Source of the DNA: JBEKTY01 sp049515555
Lineage (GTDB): Bacteria > Planctomycetota > Planctomycetia > Pirellulales > Thermoguttaceae
Assembly (NCBI GenBank): GCA_049515555.1
Contig: JBEKTY010000017.1
Coordinates: forward strand, 1 to 64,000
Direction of reading: 5' to 3'
DNA: 64,000 nucleotides
A program made the translations under genes and the position numbers. The notes under the pieces are model-generated. The model was not told the origin of the DNA. It did not search any database and worked only from the letters and a program-made list of their open reading frames with translations. Of the stretch, positions 50,202-59,300 are shown one piece after another; positions within the stretch are counted from its first letter, which is position 1; every line of letters begins with the position of its first letter.

Positions 50202-50807
50202 ATGTACGACAAGCAGGCCCTGATCGAGATTATCCGCCGCACGGCCCTGAAATTCGGCCAGTTCACGCTGGCCTCGGGCAAGCAGGCCACCTACTACCTG
50301 GACGGCAAGCAGGTGACGCTTGATCCGCACGGGGCCCGACTGGTGGCCGAAGGCATCTTAGACATCCTGGTTAGCGGTACGTGGCCGGCGGGCCAGCGCG
50401 GTTCGGACCCCTTGGCCGGCGGCACCTGGCCGGCGGCGGTGGGCGGGATGTCGATCGGCGCGGACCCGATTACGGCGGCGGTGGTCACCATGTCGGCGGT
50501 TCGTGGGACCCCCTTGGCCGGCTTCATGGTCCGCAAGGAGCCCAAGGGACACGGCACCAACCGCTATCTGGAAGGGCCGGTCCAGCCCGGCAGCCAGGTC
50601 GTGATCGTGGAAGACGTGGTGACCACGGGCGGCTCGTCGCTCCAGGCGATCGAGCGCTGCGAGGCCTTCGGGCTGAAGATCGTCGGCGTGTTGGCCATTG
50701 TCGATCGCATGGAAGGGGGCGCCGAGGCCTTCGCCGCCCGGGGCCACCCCTTCGCCAGCCTCCTGACGATCCGCGACTTCGGCATCGAGCCGCCGGGAGC
50801 GGCGTGA
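50202..50807 (+). CDS. pyrE: Orotate phosphoribosyltransferase
   Basis: This 201-residue enzyme joins PRPP and orotate to give OMP in pyrimidine synthesis. FTLASGKQATYYLDGKQVTL (substrate loop), 'GTPLAGFMVRKEPKGHGTNRYLEG' (flexible catalytic loop with Lys) and PRPP motif VIVEDVVTTGGSSLQAI are intact. A roughly ten-residue extra loop (GTWPAGQRGSDPLAGGTWPAA) sits in the middle, longer than usual, with a repeated GTWPA. Strong GGGAGGAG upstream. Confidence 0.95.
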   Translation: MYDKQALIEIIRRTALKFGQFTLASGKQATYYLDGKQVTLDPHGARLVAEGILDILVSGTWPAGQRGSDPLAGGTWPAAVGGMSIGADPITAAVVTMSAVRGTPLAGFMVRKEPKGHGTNRYLEGPVQPGSQVVIVEDVVTTGGSSLQAIERCEAFGLKIVGVLAIVDRMEGGAEAFAARGHPFASLLTIRDFGIEPPGAA

Positions 50808-50811
50808 GGTG

Positions 50812-50978
50812 GGAGCTGTGAGCAGTGAGCTATGAGCGGTGAGCGGTCGGCCCATCCTGGGGAAGGTACGGAGACCCATCGGCATGGTTATCGCGTTGAG
50901 CAGCCATAGCTCATGCCCCATAGCTCAAAGCTCATGGCTCAGAACTCATAGCTCATGGCTCAAAGCTCACAGCTCACA
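50812..50978. repeat. GTGAGC / GCTCAT inverted simple-word pair
   Basis: Left words GAGCTGTGAGCAGTGAGC (50812-50851) and right words CATAGCTCAAAGCTCATGGC (50905-50978), the inverse, separated by about 50 nt. Same vocabulary as at 14170-14240. Confidence 0.8.
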
Positions 50979-51060
50979 ACAATCCTCCACGCCGGAATTA
51001 TGGTAAAATTGACGTGGAGATCGGGAAAAGCACGTTGTTCCTCCCGCGCGGAGTTTGACG

Positions 51061-52551
51061 GTGAATATCCTCCTGGCCACCAGTGAAGCGGTTCCATTTG
51101 CCAAGACCGGCGGGCTGGCCGACGTCTGCGGGGCACTGCCGATCGAGTTGGCGCGGCTGGGGCATCAGGCCGCGGTAATTATGCCCGGCTACCGCCAGAC
51201 CCACTATTGCGGCTGTCCCATCGAGCCTTTGGGCATCGATTTCATCGTGCCCATCGGGAGCAAGACGGTAGCCGGGCACCTGGCCAAGAGCTACCTGCCG
51301 GGCGGGTCGGTGCCGGTGTACCTGGTCCAGCAGGATCAATACTTCGACCGCGACCAGCTTTACGGGATCGAGGGCAAGGACTACATCGACAACTGCGAGC
51401 GATTCGTGTTCTTCAGCCGGGCCGTGTTGGAGGCCATCCGCTTGCTGGATCTGAACGTGGACGTGCTCCACGCCAACGATTGGCAGACGGGGCTGGCGCC
51501 GGCCTACCTGAAGGTCGAGTACCAGCACACCCCGCGCTACCAGCACGTCGGATCGCTGTTCACGATTCACAACATGGTCTTCCAGGGGCAGTTCTGGCAC
51601 TGGGACATGTTGCTGACCGGGCTGGACTGGAAGTATTTCAACTGGCACCAGATGGAGTTCCACGGAAAGCTGAATTTGCTGAAGACGGGCATGGTGTTCG
51701 CGGATTCGGTCAGCACGGTCAGCCCCCGCTATGCCCAGGAGGTGCAGAGCAGTCCCTTGGGCTGCGGCCTGGAAGGCGTGCTGCAATACCGCAAGGCGGT
51801 GTTCACGGGCATTCTGAACGGGATCGACGATACGGAGTGGAACCCGGCCATCGACGCCTACCTGGCGGCGCCCTACGGGCCCGACACGGTCGGCCAGGGC
51901 AAGCCGCTCTGCAAAGCGGCCCTGCAGAAGGAAGTCGGACTGCCGCAGAAGCCCGACGTGCCGCTGGTGGCCTCGATCGGCCGGCTGACCGATCAGAAGG
52001 GCTTCGATCTGATCGCCGAGGTCATCCAGCGCTGGGTCGCCAGCGGCGACGTGCAGTGGGTCATTTTGGGCACCGGGCAGCCCAAGTATCACCGCCTGTT
52101 CGAGAGCCTGGCCGAGCGGTTCCCCGACCGGGTCGCCGTGCGGCTGGAATTCTCCAATCCGCTGGCGCATCGCATCGAAGCCGGCGCCGACATCTTCCTC
52201 ATGCCCAGCCGATTCGAGCCCGCCGGCCTCAACCAGCTCTACAGCCTGAAATACGGCAGCGTGCCGCTGGTGCGGGAGACGGGCGGACTGGCGGACACGA
52301 TCGTGGGCTACGGCAATCAGCCGCCCGGCGGGCCGGCCCCCAACGGCTTCAGTTTCACGCAGTACAGCCCCCTGGCGCTGAGCGAAACGCTCCGCCGGGC
52401 CTGCGACCTCTACCGCCAACAGCCCGAAGTCTGGCGGCAGTTGATCGACACGGGCATGCGCCAGGACTGGTCGTGGGCCAACAGCGCCCGGCAGTATGTC
52501 GAGCTGTACCTGAAGACGATCGCCCGGGCTACGGCGCCTGCCGGGGCGTAA
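51061..52551 (+). CDS. glgA: Glycogen synthase (ADP/UDP-glucose, GT5)
   Basis: This 496-residue GT-B enzyme extends alpha-1,4-glucan chains. The N-terminal NILLATSEAVPFAKTGGLADVCGALP has the KTGGL donor-binding motif; 'VLHANDWQTGLAPAYLK' and the C-terminal 'FLMPSRFEPAGLNQLYSLKYGSVPLVRETGGLADT' are canonical. GTG 51061 was chosen with GGAG 7 nt upstream (TTG 51055 is too close). It clusters with galT and a GH57 enzyme, implying glycogen metabolism. Confidence 0.93.
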   Translation: MNILLATSEAVPFAKTGGLADVCGALPIELARLGHQAAVIMPGYRQTHYCGCPIEPLGIDFIVPIGSKTVAGHLAKSYLPGGSVPVYLVQQDQYFDRDQLYGIEGKDYIDNCERFVFFSRAVLEAIRLLDLNVDVLHANDWQTGLAPAYLKVEYQHTPRYQHVGSLFTIHNMVFQGQFWHWDMLLTGLDWKYFNWHQMEFHGKLNLLKTGMVFADSVSTVSPRYAQEVQSSPLGCGLEGVLQYRKAVFTGILNGIDDTEWNPAIDAYLAAPYGPDTVGQGKPLCKAALQKEVGLPQKPDVPLVASIGRLTDQKGFDLIAEVIQRWVASGDVQWVILGTGQPKYHRLFESLAERFPDRVAVRLEFSNPLAHRIEAGADIFLMPSRFEPAGLNQLYSLKYGSVPLVRETGGLADTIVGYGNQPPGGPAPNGFSFTQYSPLALSETLRRACDLYRQQPEVWRQLIDTGMRQDWSWANSARQYVELYLKTIARATAPAGA

Positions 52552-52569
52552 CGCTCGGCGAATCAATTA

Positions 52570-52648
52570 CGTATTCCTCACGCTCCGCGTGAGGCCGAAA
52601 GTGCGATTGCGTCTCTCCCGGGCCCTCTCGCGGAGCGAGAGGAGTACG
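52570..52648. repeat. Double-hairpin element CGTATTCCTCACGC, copy 2
   Basis: A 79-bp copy with hairpins CCTCACGCTCCGCGTGAGG and CCCTCTCGCGGAGCGAGAGG, followed as in copy 1 by AGTACGGGAA. It lies between glgA and galT. Here the next ATG (52655) is not the galT start. Confidence 0.9.
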
Positions 52649-52756
52649 GGAAGCATGCCCTTCGCTGCGCTCAGGGACGTGCCACCCTCGTTGAAAGATG
52701 TGCAAATTGCTTTGACGCGGTCCCATAAGCGTCAGCCGCGCGGAAACCCCACTGCA

Positions 52757-53800
52757 ATGTCTGAGCTGCGGAAGGATCCGGTCGTCGGCCGCTGGGTGAT
52801 CATTTGCCCCAATCGGGCGGAGCGGCCCAACGCCTTCATCCGCCCCGCGCCGCGGGAGCGGAGCGGGCCCTGCCCGTTCTGCGCGGGGCACGAGGGCCAG
52901 ACCCCGGCCGAGGTGTTCGCCTTTCGTGGCCCGGACGCCCAGCCCGACGGGCCCGGCTGGCGGGTCCGCGTGGTCCCCAACCAGTTTCCCGCCCTCGATG
53001 GCCGGGGCGGGGTCGGCCGCTGGCGCGAGGGCCTCTATCAACTGATCGAGGGCACGGGGGCCCACGAGGTCATTATTGAATCGTCCCGCCACGTGATGAG
53101 CACTTCGGACCTCTCGGTCGAGGAGCTGGCCGAAGTGTTCTCGGCCTATCGCCAGCGGTTGCGGCACTGGAAGCAAGACCCCCGGCTCCGCTACGGCCTG
53201 GTCTTCAAGAACGTGGGACCCGAGGCCGGCGCCTCGATGGAGCACACGCACAGCCAACTGATCGTTACGCCGCTCGTGCCTGTCCAGGTTTTGGAAGAAA
53301 TCAGCGGTGCGCTGGAGTTCTATCACCAGCACGGGCGGTGTGTTTATTGCCAGATCGTCAGCCAGGAGCGAGAGTCCGGCCGGCGGCTCGTCCTGGAGAC
53401 GCCCCGCTTTGTGGCCGTGTCGGCTTTTGCCGCCCGCTTTCCGTTTGAAACTTGGGTGCTCCCGAAGGAGCACGGCAGTTGTTACGAAGACATGCCGGAA
53501 GCCGAGTTGCACGAGCTGGCGGCGATCTTCCGCCGCCTGATCGTGGAAATCGAGGCCGTCGCCCCGCGCGTTGCATATAATTACATCCTGCACACGGCAC
53601 CCTTTGACACGGCGGCCGCGTTGCACTATCACTGGCATATAGAGGTTATTCCGAGCTTGACGAGGGCGGCAGGGTTTGAAATGGGTAGCGGTTTTTTCGT
53701 CAATCCGGTGCCGCCGGAAGAGGCCACCCTTCGCTTGCGTCAGGTGGACCGGGAAAAGGGGACAGGCACCTTTTGTGCGAAGCACCCGAAGGGCCGTTGA
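52757..53800 (+). CDS. galT: Galactose-1-phosphate uridylyltransferase with repeat-encoded C-terminus
   Basis: This 347-residue enzyme swaps UMP between UDP-glucose and galactose-1-phosphate (Leloir pathway). Zinc Cys pair CPFCAGHE, KNVGPEAGASMEHTHSQL with the catalytic HxHxQ-like site and 'HYHWHIEVIP' are present. The last 16 residues (EKGTGTFCAKHPKGR end) are encoded by an inserted palindromic element (53754-53826) that also provides the stop. Without it, and with the flanking 16-bp duplication collapsed, the frame would end ...LRLRQVGDKLT, at 335 residues. Confidence 0.92.
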   Translation: MSELRKDPVVGRWVIICPNRAERPNAFIRPAPRERSGPCPFCAGHEGQTPAEVFAFRGPDAQPDGPGWRVRVVPNQFPALDGRGGVGRWREGLYQLIEGTGAHEVIIESSRHVMSTSDLSVEELAEVFSAYRQRLRHWKQDPRLRYGLVFKNVGPEAGASMEHTHSQLIVTPLVPVQVLEEISGALEFYHQHGRCVYCQIVSQERESGRRLVLETPRFVAVSAFAARFPFETWVLPKEHGSCYEDMPEAELHELAAIFRRLIVEIEAVAPRVAYNYILHTAPFDTAAALHYHWHIEVIPSLTRAAGFEMGSGFFVNPVPPEEATLRLRQVDREKGTGTFCAKHPKGR

Positions 53801-53826
53801 CGGCAAAAGGTGCCTGTCCCCTTTTT
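53754..53826. repeat. GGGGACAGGCACCTTTT element inserted in galT with 16-bp direct flanks
   Basis: The inverted repeat with arms GGGGACAGGCACCTTTT and AAAAGGTGCCTGTCCCC is flanked by CGCTTGCGTCAGGTGG at 53732-53747 and again at 53831-53846. The spacing of the two flanks is 99 bp, a multiple of three. Confidence 0.93.
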
Positions 53827-54016
53827 CCCCCGCTTGCGTCAGGTGGGTGATAAACTTACCTGAAACCGGGAAGTTTTCCGACCAGGGAAACTGGATAATC
53901 TGGGGTGCGGTTGCCGATGAAGTAATCTGTCCCGCGCGGACCGACCCGCTCTGGCCGGTACCAGCACCGCGCGGTGGGTAATCATCGACCAACCGCCCTT
54001 GAATCCCGCTTGAGCC

Positions 54017-56185
54017 ATGCCGAACCCCATCCGACTAATCCTCGCGCTTCACGACCATCAGCCGATTGGCAATTTCGATCACGTTTTCCAGCGGGCGTAC
54101 GAGGACAGTTACCTCCCGCTGTTGGACGTGTTCAGTCGTTACGAGTCGCTGCGGATGGCGCTGCACACCAGCGGCTCGCTCATGGAATGGCTGGAGGCCA
54201 GCCATCCGGAGTACGTGGACCGCCTGGCGCGGCTGGCCTCCGAAGGCCGGCTGGAAATCATCGGCGGCGCGTTCTACGAGCCGATCCTGGGCATGATTCC
54301 CAGCCGGGACCGCATCGGGCAGATCCGCAGCTACAGCCGTTGGCTGCAGAACCGGCTGGGCACGTCGGTCCGCGGCATGTGGATGCCCGAACGCGTGTGG
54401 GAACAGAGCTTCACCCGCGACGTGGTCGACGCCGGCATCGAATACACCATTCTGGACGACTTCCACTTCAAAACAGCCGGCCTCACCGACGCCCAGTTGC
54501 AGGGCCATCTAATCACCGAGGACGAGGGCCGCGTGCTGGTGGTCTTTCCGGGCAGCGAGCGGCTGCGCTATACGATTCCCTTCGCCGCGCCCGAGGAAAC
54601 GATCAAATACCTGGCCGGGCTGGCCGAGCAGCGGCCGGGCTCGATCGCCCTGTTCGGCGACGACGGCGAGAAGTTCGGCACCTGGCCGGAGACCAAGAAG
54701 CACGTCTACGAGGACGGCTGGCTGGTGCGGTTCTTCGACGCCCTGGTGGCCAACCAGGATTGGATCCAGGTGACCACGCCCTCGGAGGCCATCGACAACG
54801 TGCCGCCGGTGGGCAAGGTGTACCTGCCCGATTGCAGTTACCGCGAGATGACCGAATGGGCGCTGCCCACCGAGCAGTTGGTCGAGTACGAGCGGCTCTC
54901 GCACGAGCTGCGCGACGATCCGCGCTGGTCGGTGCTGCGGCGTTTCGTGGGGGGCGGCTTCTGGCGGAACTTCAAGGCCAAGTACCCCGAGGCCGATGAA
55001 ATGTACGGCCGCATGATGATGGTCAGCCGCCGCGTGCAGGAGGCGCTCGACCAGGGCCCGCCGGGAGCGCTGGTCGAGCAGGCGCGGACGCATCTGTACC
55101 GGGCCCAATGCAACTGCGGCCATTGGCACGGCGCGTTCGGCGGCATCTACCTGCCCCATCTCCGCAATGCCGTCTACCGCTCGCTGATCGCCGCCGACAA
55201 CCTGCTGGAGCGGGCCGCCGGCCGCCCGGAAGCCTGGGTCGAGGCCACCGCCGACGACTTCAACTTCGACGGCCGGCAGGAGGTCCGCCTGGCCAACGAC
55301 CGGCTGCTGGCCATGATCCTGCCCAGCCGCGGCGGCCAATTGGCCGAGCTCGACGTCCGCCGCATCCAACACAACCTGCTGGCCACGCTGGCCCGGCAGC
55401 CCGAGGCCTATCATCGCAAGGTCCTCGCCGGCAACCAGGGGGGCAACGGCAGTTGCGCCAGCATCCACGAGCGCGTGATCTTCAAACAGGCCGATCTCGA
55501 CCAGCGGATCCAGTACGACAAGTATCCGCGGAAGAGCCTGCTGGACCTGTTCTACGACCAGGACGCGACGCTGGCCGCGGTGGCGGCGGGCGAGGCGGCC
55601 ATCCGCAGCGACTTCACCGCCGCCATCTACGAAGCCCGCATTCGCCGCAACCCCGACCGCATCCAGGTGCAACTGGTCCGCGAAGGCCCGGCCGACGGCC
55701 ACACCGTCCGCATTACCAAGGGCCTGACGCTCGACGCGGGCAGCGCCACGCTGCAGATCGCCTACATGCTCGAGAACCTGCCGCCGGAGCGGCCGCTGCA
55801 CTTCGCCGTCGAGTTCAACTTCGCCGGCCTGCCCGCCGGGGCCGACGACCGCTACTTCCACGACCTGGACGGCAACCGCCTGGGACAAACCGGCGCCCGG
55901 CTCGATCTCTACGACGCCCTGGGCCTGGGCCTGTGCGACGAGTGGCTGGGCCTCGACGTGGGACTGACCGCCTCGCGGCCCACCCACTTCTGGACCTTCC
56001 CCATCGAGACCGTGAGCCAATCGGAAGGCGGTTTCGAGCTGGTCCACCAATCGACCGTGGTCCAGCCGCACTGGCTGGTGACGCCCGATCGCGACGGCCG
56101 CTGGACCGTGCTCATGCAGCTTGCCCTGGACACCAGCCGGGCCGAAAGCCGCGCCGAACAAGCGGCCGCCGCCGTGACGGGCTGA
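54017..56185 (+). CDS. GH57 4-alpha-glucanotransferase/alpha-amylase-like
   Basis: This 722-residue enzyme has a GH57 catalytic domain with 'ALHDHQPIGNFDHVFQRAYEDSY', GGAFYEPIL, nucleophile Glu in RGMWMPERVWEQS (about residue 122) and acid Asp in LFGDDGEKFGTWPE (about 215), then DUF1925- and DUF1926-type C-terminal beta domains ('LYRAQCNCGHWHGAFGGIYLPHLRNAVYRSL'). This architecture fits 4-alpha-glucanotransferases acting on glycogen-type glucans. It is downstream of glgA and galT. Confidence 0.9.
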   Translation: MPNPIRLILALHDHQPIGNFDHVFQRAYEDSYLPLLDVFSRYESLRMALHTSGSLMEWLEASHPEYVDRLARLASEGRLEIIGGAFYEPILGMIPSRDRIGQIRSYSRWLQNRLGTSVRGMWMPERVWEQSFTRDVVDAGIEYTILDDFHFKTAGLTDAQLQGHLITEDEGRVLVVFPGSERLRYTIPFAAPEETIKYLAGLAEQRPGSIALFGDDGEKFGTWPETKKHVYEDGWLVRFFDALVANQDWIQVTTPSEAIDNVPPVGKVYLPDCSYREMTEWALPTEQLVEYERLSHELRDDPRWSVLRRFVGGGFWRNFKAKYPEADEMYGRMMMVSRRVQEALDQGPPGALVEQARTHLYRAQCNCGHWHGAFGGIYLPHLRNAVYRSLIAADNLLERAAGRPEAWVEATADDFNFDGRQEVRLANDRLLAMILPSRGGQLAELDVRRIQHNLLATLARQPEAYHRKVLAGNQGGNGSCASIHERVIFKQADLDQRIQYDKYPRKSLLDLFYDQDATLAAVAAGEAAIRSDFTAAIYEARIRRNPDRIQVQLVREGPADGHTVRITKGLTLDAGSATLQIAYMLENLPPERPLHFAVEFNFAGLPAGADDRYFHDLDGNRLGQTGARLDLYDALGLGLCDEWLGLDVGLTASRPTHFWTFPIETVSQSEGGFELVHQSTVVQPHWLVTPDRDGRWTVLMQLALDTSRAESRAEQAAAAVTG

Positions 56186-56244
56186 GAGCCCGGTAGCTGA
56201 GAACCCAAGCGGAGGTCGCACTGCGCGGACCCCGCGTCTGTGCT

Positions 56245-56316
<72 letters not shown>

Positions 56317-56325
56317 GGCGATTTA

Positions 56326-59300
56326 TCAATCTTCTTTCACCTGCAGCTTGATCTCGTCGGAGTTGGCCTTCAGCTCGGGGGCGTACATGGCCCAGGCGCG
56401 GGTCGGCAGGGCGCTGAAGCGGCCGGGCTGCTCGGCCCGCACGCGGTACGACACGCTATGCGCCCCGCGGGCCAGCTCGCGGGCGAAAAACACCACCCGG
56501 TTGTCGCGATACTCGACGTAGGCCCCCAGGTCGTTGCCCGTGTAGCCGCTCCGCTGGTCCACCGGCTCGAACCCGGCGGGCTTCATGTCCTCGAAAACCA
56601 GGTACTCGTAGTCGTTCTTGCTCTGGATCTCGAGCTCGACCTCGGCCAGGTCGCCGCTGCGGAGCGTGGCCAGGTTCTCGAGTTCTTCGCGGCGGTACTT
56701 CTCGACCTTCTGCTGGACGACCTGGCCGTGGGCGCCGGCCGCGTCGATCGCCTTCTCGGCCTTGACCAGTTTGTAATAGCGGCGCTGGACCTTGATCTCC
56801 AGCCCGGCCTTCGTGATGAAGTCTTCCAACGTGAAGTTTGTGAGGTATCCGTTGTAGTACAGCGGGCCGGCGCCCTTCTTGCGCAGCGCAATCTGATGCT
56901 TGCCGGCCGTCACCGCTTCGCCCTCCAGCACAAACTTGTTGTCGAACTGGAAGAGCGTCTGGGGGGTGATTTCCACGGCCTTCTGCAGCTTGCCGTCGTA
57001 GTACACCTCGACGGTCATTTCCGGCCGCGACTCGCCGCTGGCCCGCAGGTACTCGGCCATGGCCTCGATCACCACTGCCGTATCGCGGGTCGAGTTCCAA
57101 TAGCTGGCGTGCTTGCGGTTGTTGAGCAGGTACTTCACCAGCCGCGGGGCCAGCTCGCCCTTGGGATCGGTGCGGGCCAGGAGCTTCAGGTAATACGCCT
57201 GGGCCTCGTACTCGCTGCCGTACCAGTACCACCAGTAGCCCTGCGGCAGGTTGAGCCAGGCGGTCTGGTTCTCGTCGTCCTGCTGGACGTACTGGCCCAG
57301 GTTGCGGATAACCATGGCGAGCTGCTCCTGCCGGCCTTCCTTTTGCAGGGCGACGCCGTACATGGCCAGGGCGTAGACGGCCAGTTTCGTGCGATCGCGG
57401 TACAGGAACTCCCGCATTTCGGCGTTATGCACTCCGGCGTCGCCAAGAACCATGTAGACGAAGGCGTCCAGCTCGTCGGCGTGCGCCTTCCAGCGCAGCC
57501 CGGGCGGCTTGTCCTTGATGGCCGCATTCTTGATCCACTGGATCTGCTCGTCCTGGTAGCGGCGGAGCCACTCCGTGCCGCGATCGACCATGCCCGGCAC
57601 CAGGGCCACGTCGTTCCGGGCGGCCAGTTGCAGGCCGTGGACGACCAGGGCCGTGGTATGGGGCGCAGAGTGCTCGCCCCAGCCGGAGAACCAGCCCCAG
57701 CCGCCGTCGGAAAGTTGCATTTCGGTCAGGCGGTTCACGCCCTCCTTGACCATGCGGCGGACTTCTTCCTCGTCGAAGACCGGGTTCCGCGCGTAGCGCT
57801 GCCACTGCTTGGCGCGATCGGCATCCGCGCCGATCTCCTGGGCGTTCAAGTTGGTCTGCTTGCGGCGAATCTGCTCCAGGTTGAGTTTCATATCGAGCAG
57901 GATCTTTTGGGTGATCACGGTGGGCAGGAAGCGGTTGAGCGTCTGCTCGGTGCAGCCGTAGGGGTAATCAGCCAGGTACGGCAGGGCATCGACCATGGCC
58001 CCGGCCAGCGTGGGCGAGTAGCGGACCTCGAGCCGCGACTGGGCCGGCCGTCGCCGCTCGGGCACGTCGAAGCCGAACTCGCCCGCCTGCTCCTTGGGGC
58101 GAATCGCGCCCGAGCGGGCCTCCATCTTCAGCATGCCGTGGATGTAGCAGGGGAACTTCTGCTCCACGGCGTCCGATTCCTCGTCGGTGAGGGCCTTCAT
58201 GCGGACCACCGCTTGGCCCTCGTCGAGGCACTTGACCCGCCAATCGACGCGGGCCTCGCCTTGCGGCTCGATCTGAACGTTGCGACCCTCACCGGTGAGA
58301 TAGGCCGGCCGATGGACGTGCTCTATCGTAAACGCATTGACAGGCACGCCCAGGCAATTTCCCTCCAGTTCCAGCTTTACGGTGACTTCCTTCTTCGCCT
58401 TGAGGTAATTATGCACCACGGCCGAGAGCACGACTTCATCGGTTTGAACGAAGAAGCGCGGCGCCTCGAGGCGGACGATGAGGTCCTTGCGGGTGATGAC
58501 GTCGGTTTGGCCCTGTCCGACGCGGGTTCCCGCGCCCATGCCCCAGACCTTGATCCGCCAGGTGGTGAGGTTCTCGGGCATGTCCAGGGCCACCTCGGCC
58601 GTGCCGTCGGCCTGGGTGGTCAAGTTGCCGACCCACAGGGCCGTATCGGCGAACTTGGTGCGCAGTGTGGGCTGGACCAGCGGTGCGGGCGGTGCGGCCC
58701 CCGGGCCGGCTGCGGCCTTTCGCAGGGCTGCGCCTCCGCCCATGCCGGGCGGGGCCGACGGCATGGCGGCCGCCGCCATGGGCGCGGCCGCCTCCTCGAC
58801 GGCGTCCATGGCCACGGCCCCGTTGGCGAGCATCAGGCGGTTGCGGATACCGCCGCTCTTGCCGCCGAACTCGCCGCGCACGACCATGCCCGGCTTGCCG
58901 CCGTCCATGCCGCCTTCATCCTCGCCCGGTCGCCCCGGGTCCTCGTCGGCCACGCTGCGGCCGAACACGCCCAGGTCGCTCATGCCCCGCGCACCGGGCG
59001 GCACCAGGTTCCCCACGAACCGGCCCAGGCTGGACTCGCTCTGCGGGTGATGCTCGCGCCGCCATTTCCAGAAGAACTCCTTGATCTCCGGCACGTTGCC
59101 GCCGCCGGAAATATATTCCACCGACTTGTCGTAAATGGCCACGACCGTCGAGCCCACCAAGGGCTTGCCGGAATTGTCGCTCAGCTTCAGCCGCACCTTG
59201 GCCTTCTGGCCGGGCCGATAAGTGGCGGCCGAGGCGGTCACCGCCACGTCCAGCACCCGCTTCTCCGGCGGCACGGCGAGCTGGCGGGTCTCGGTGTCGA

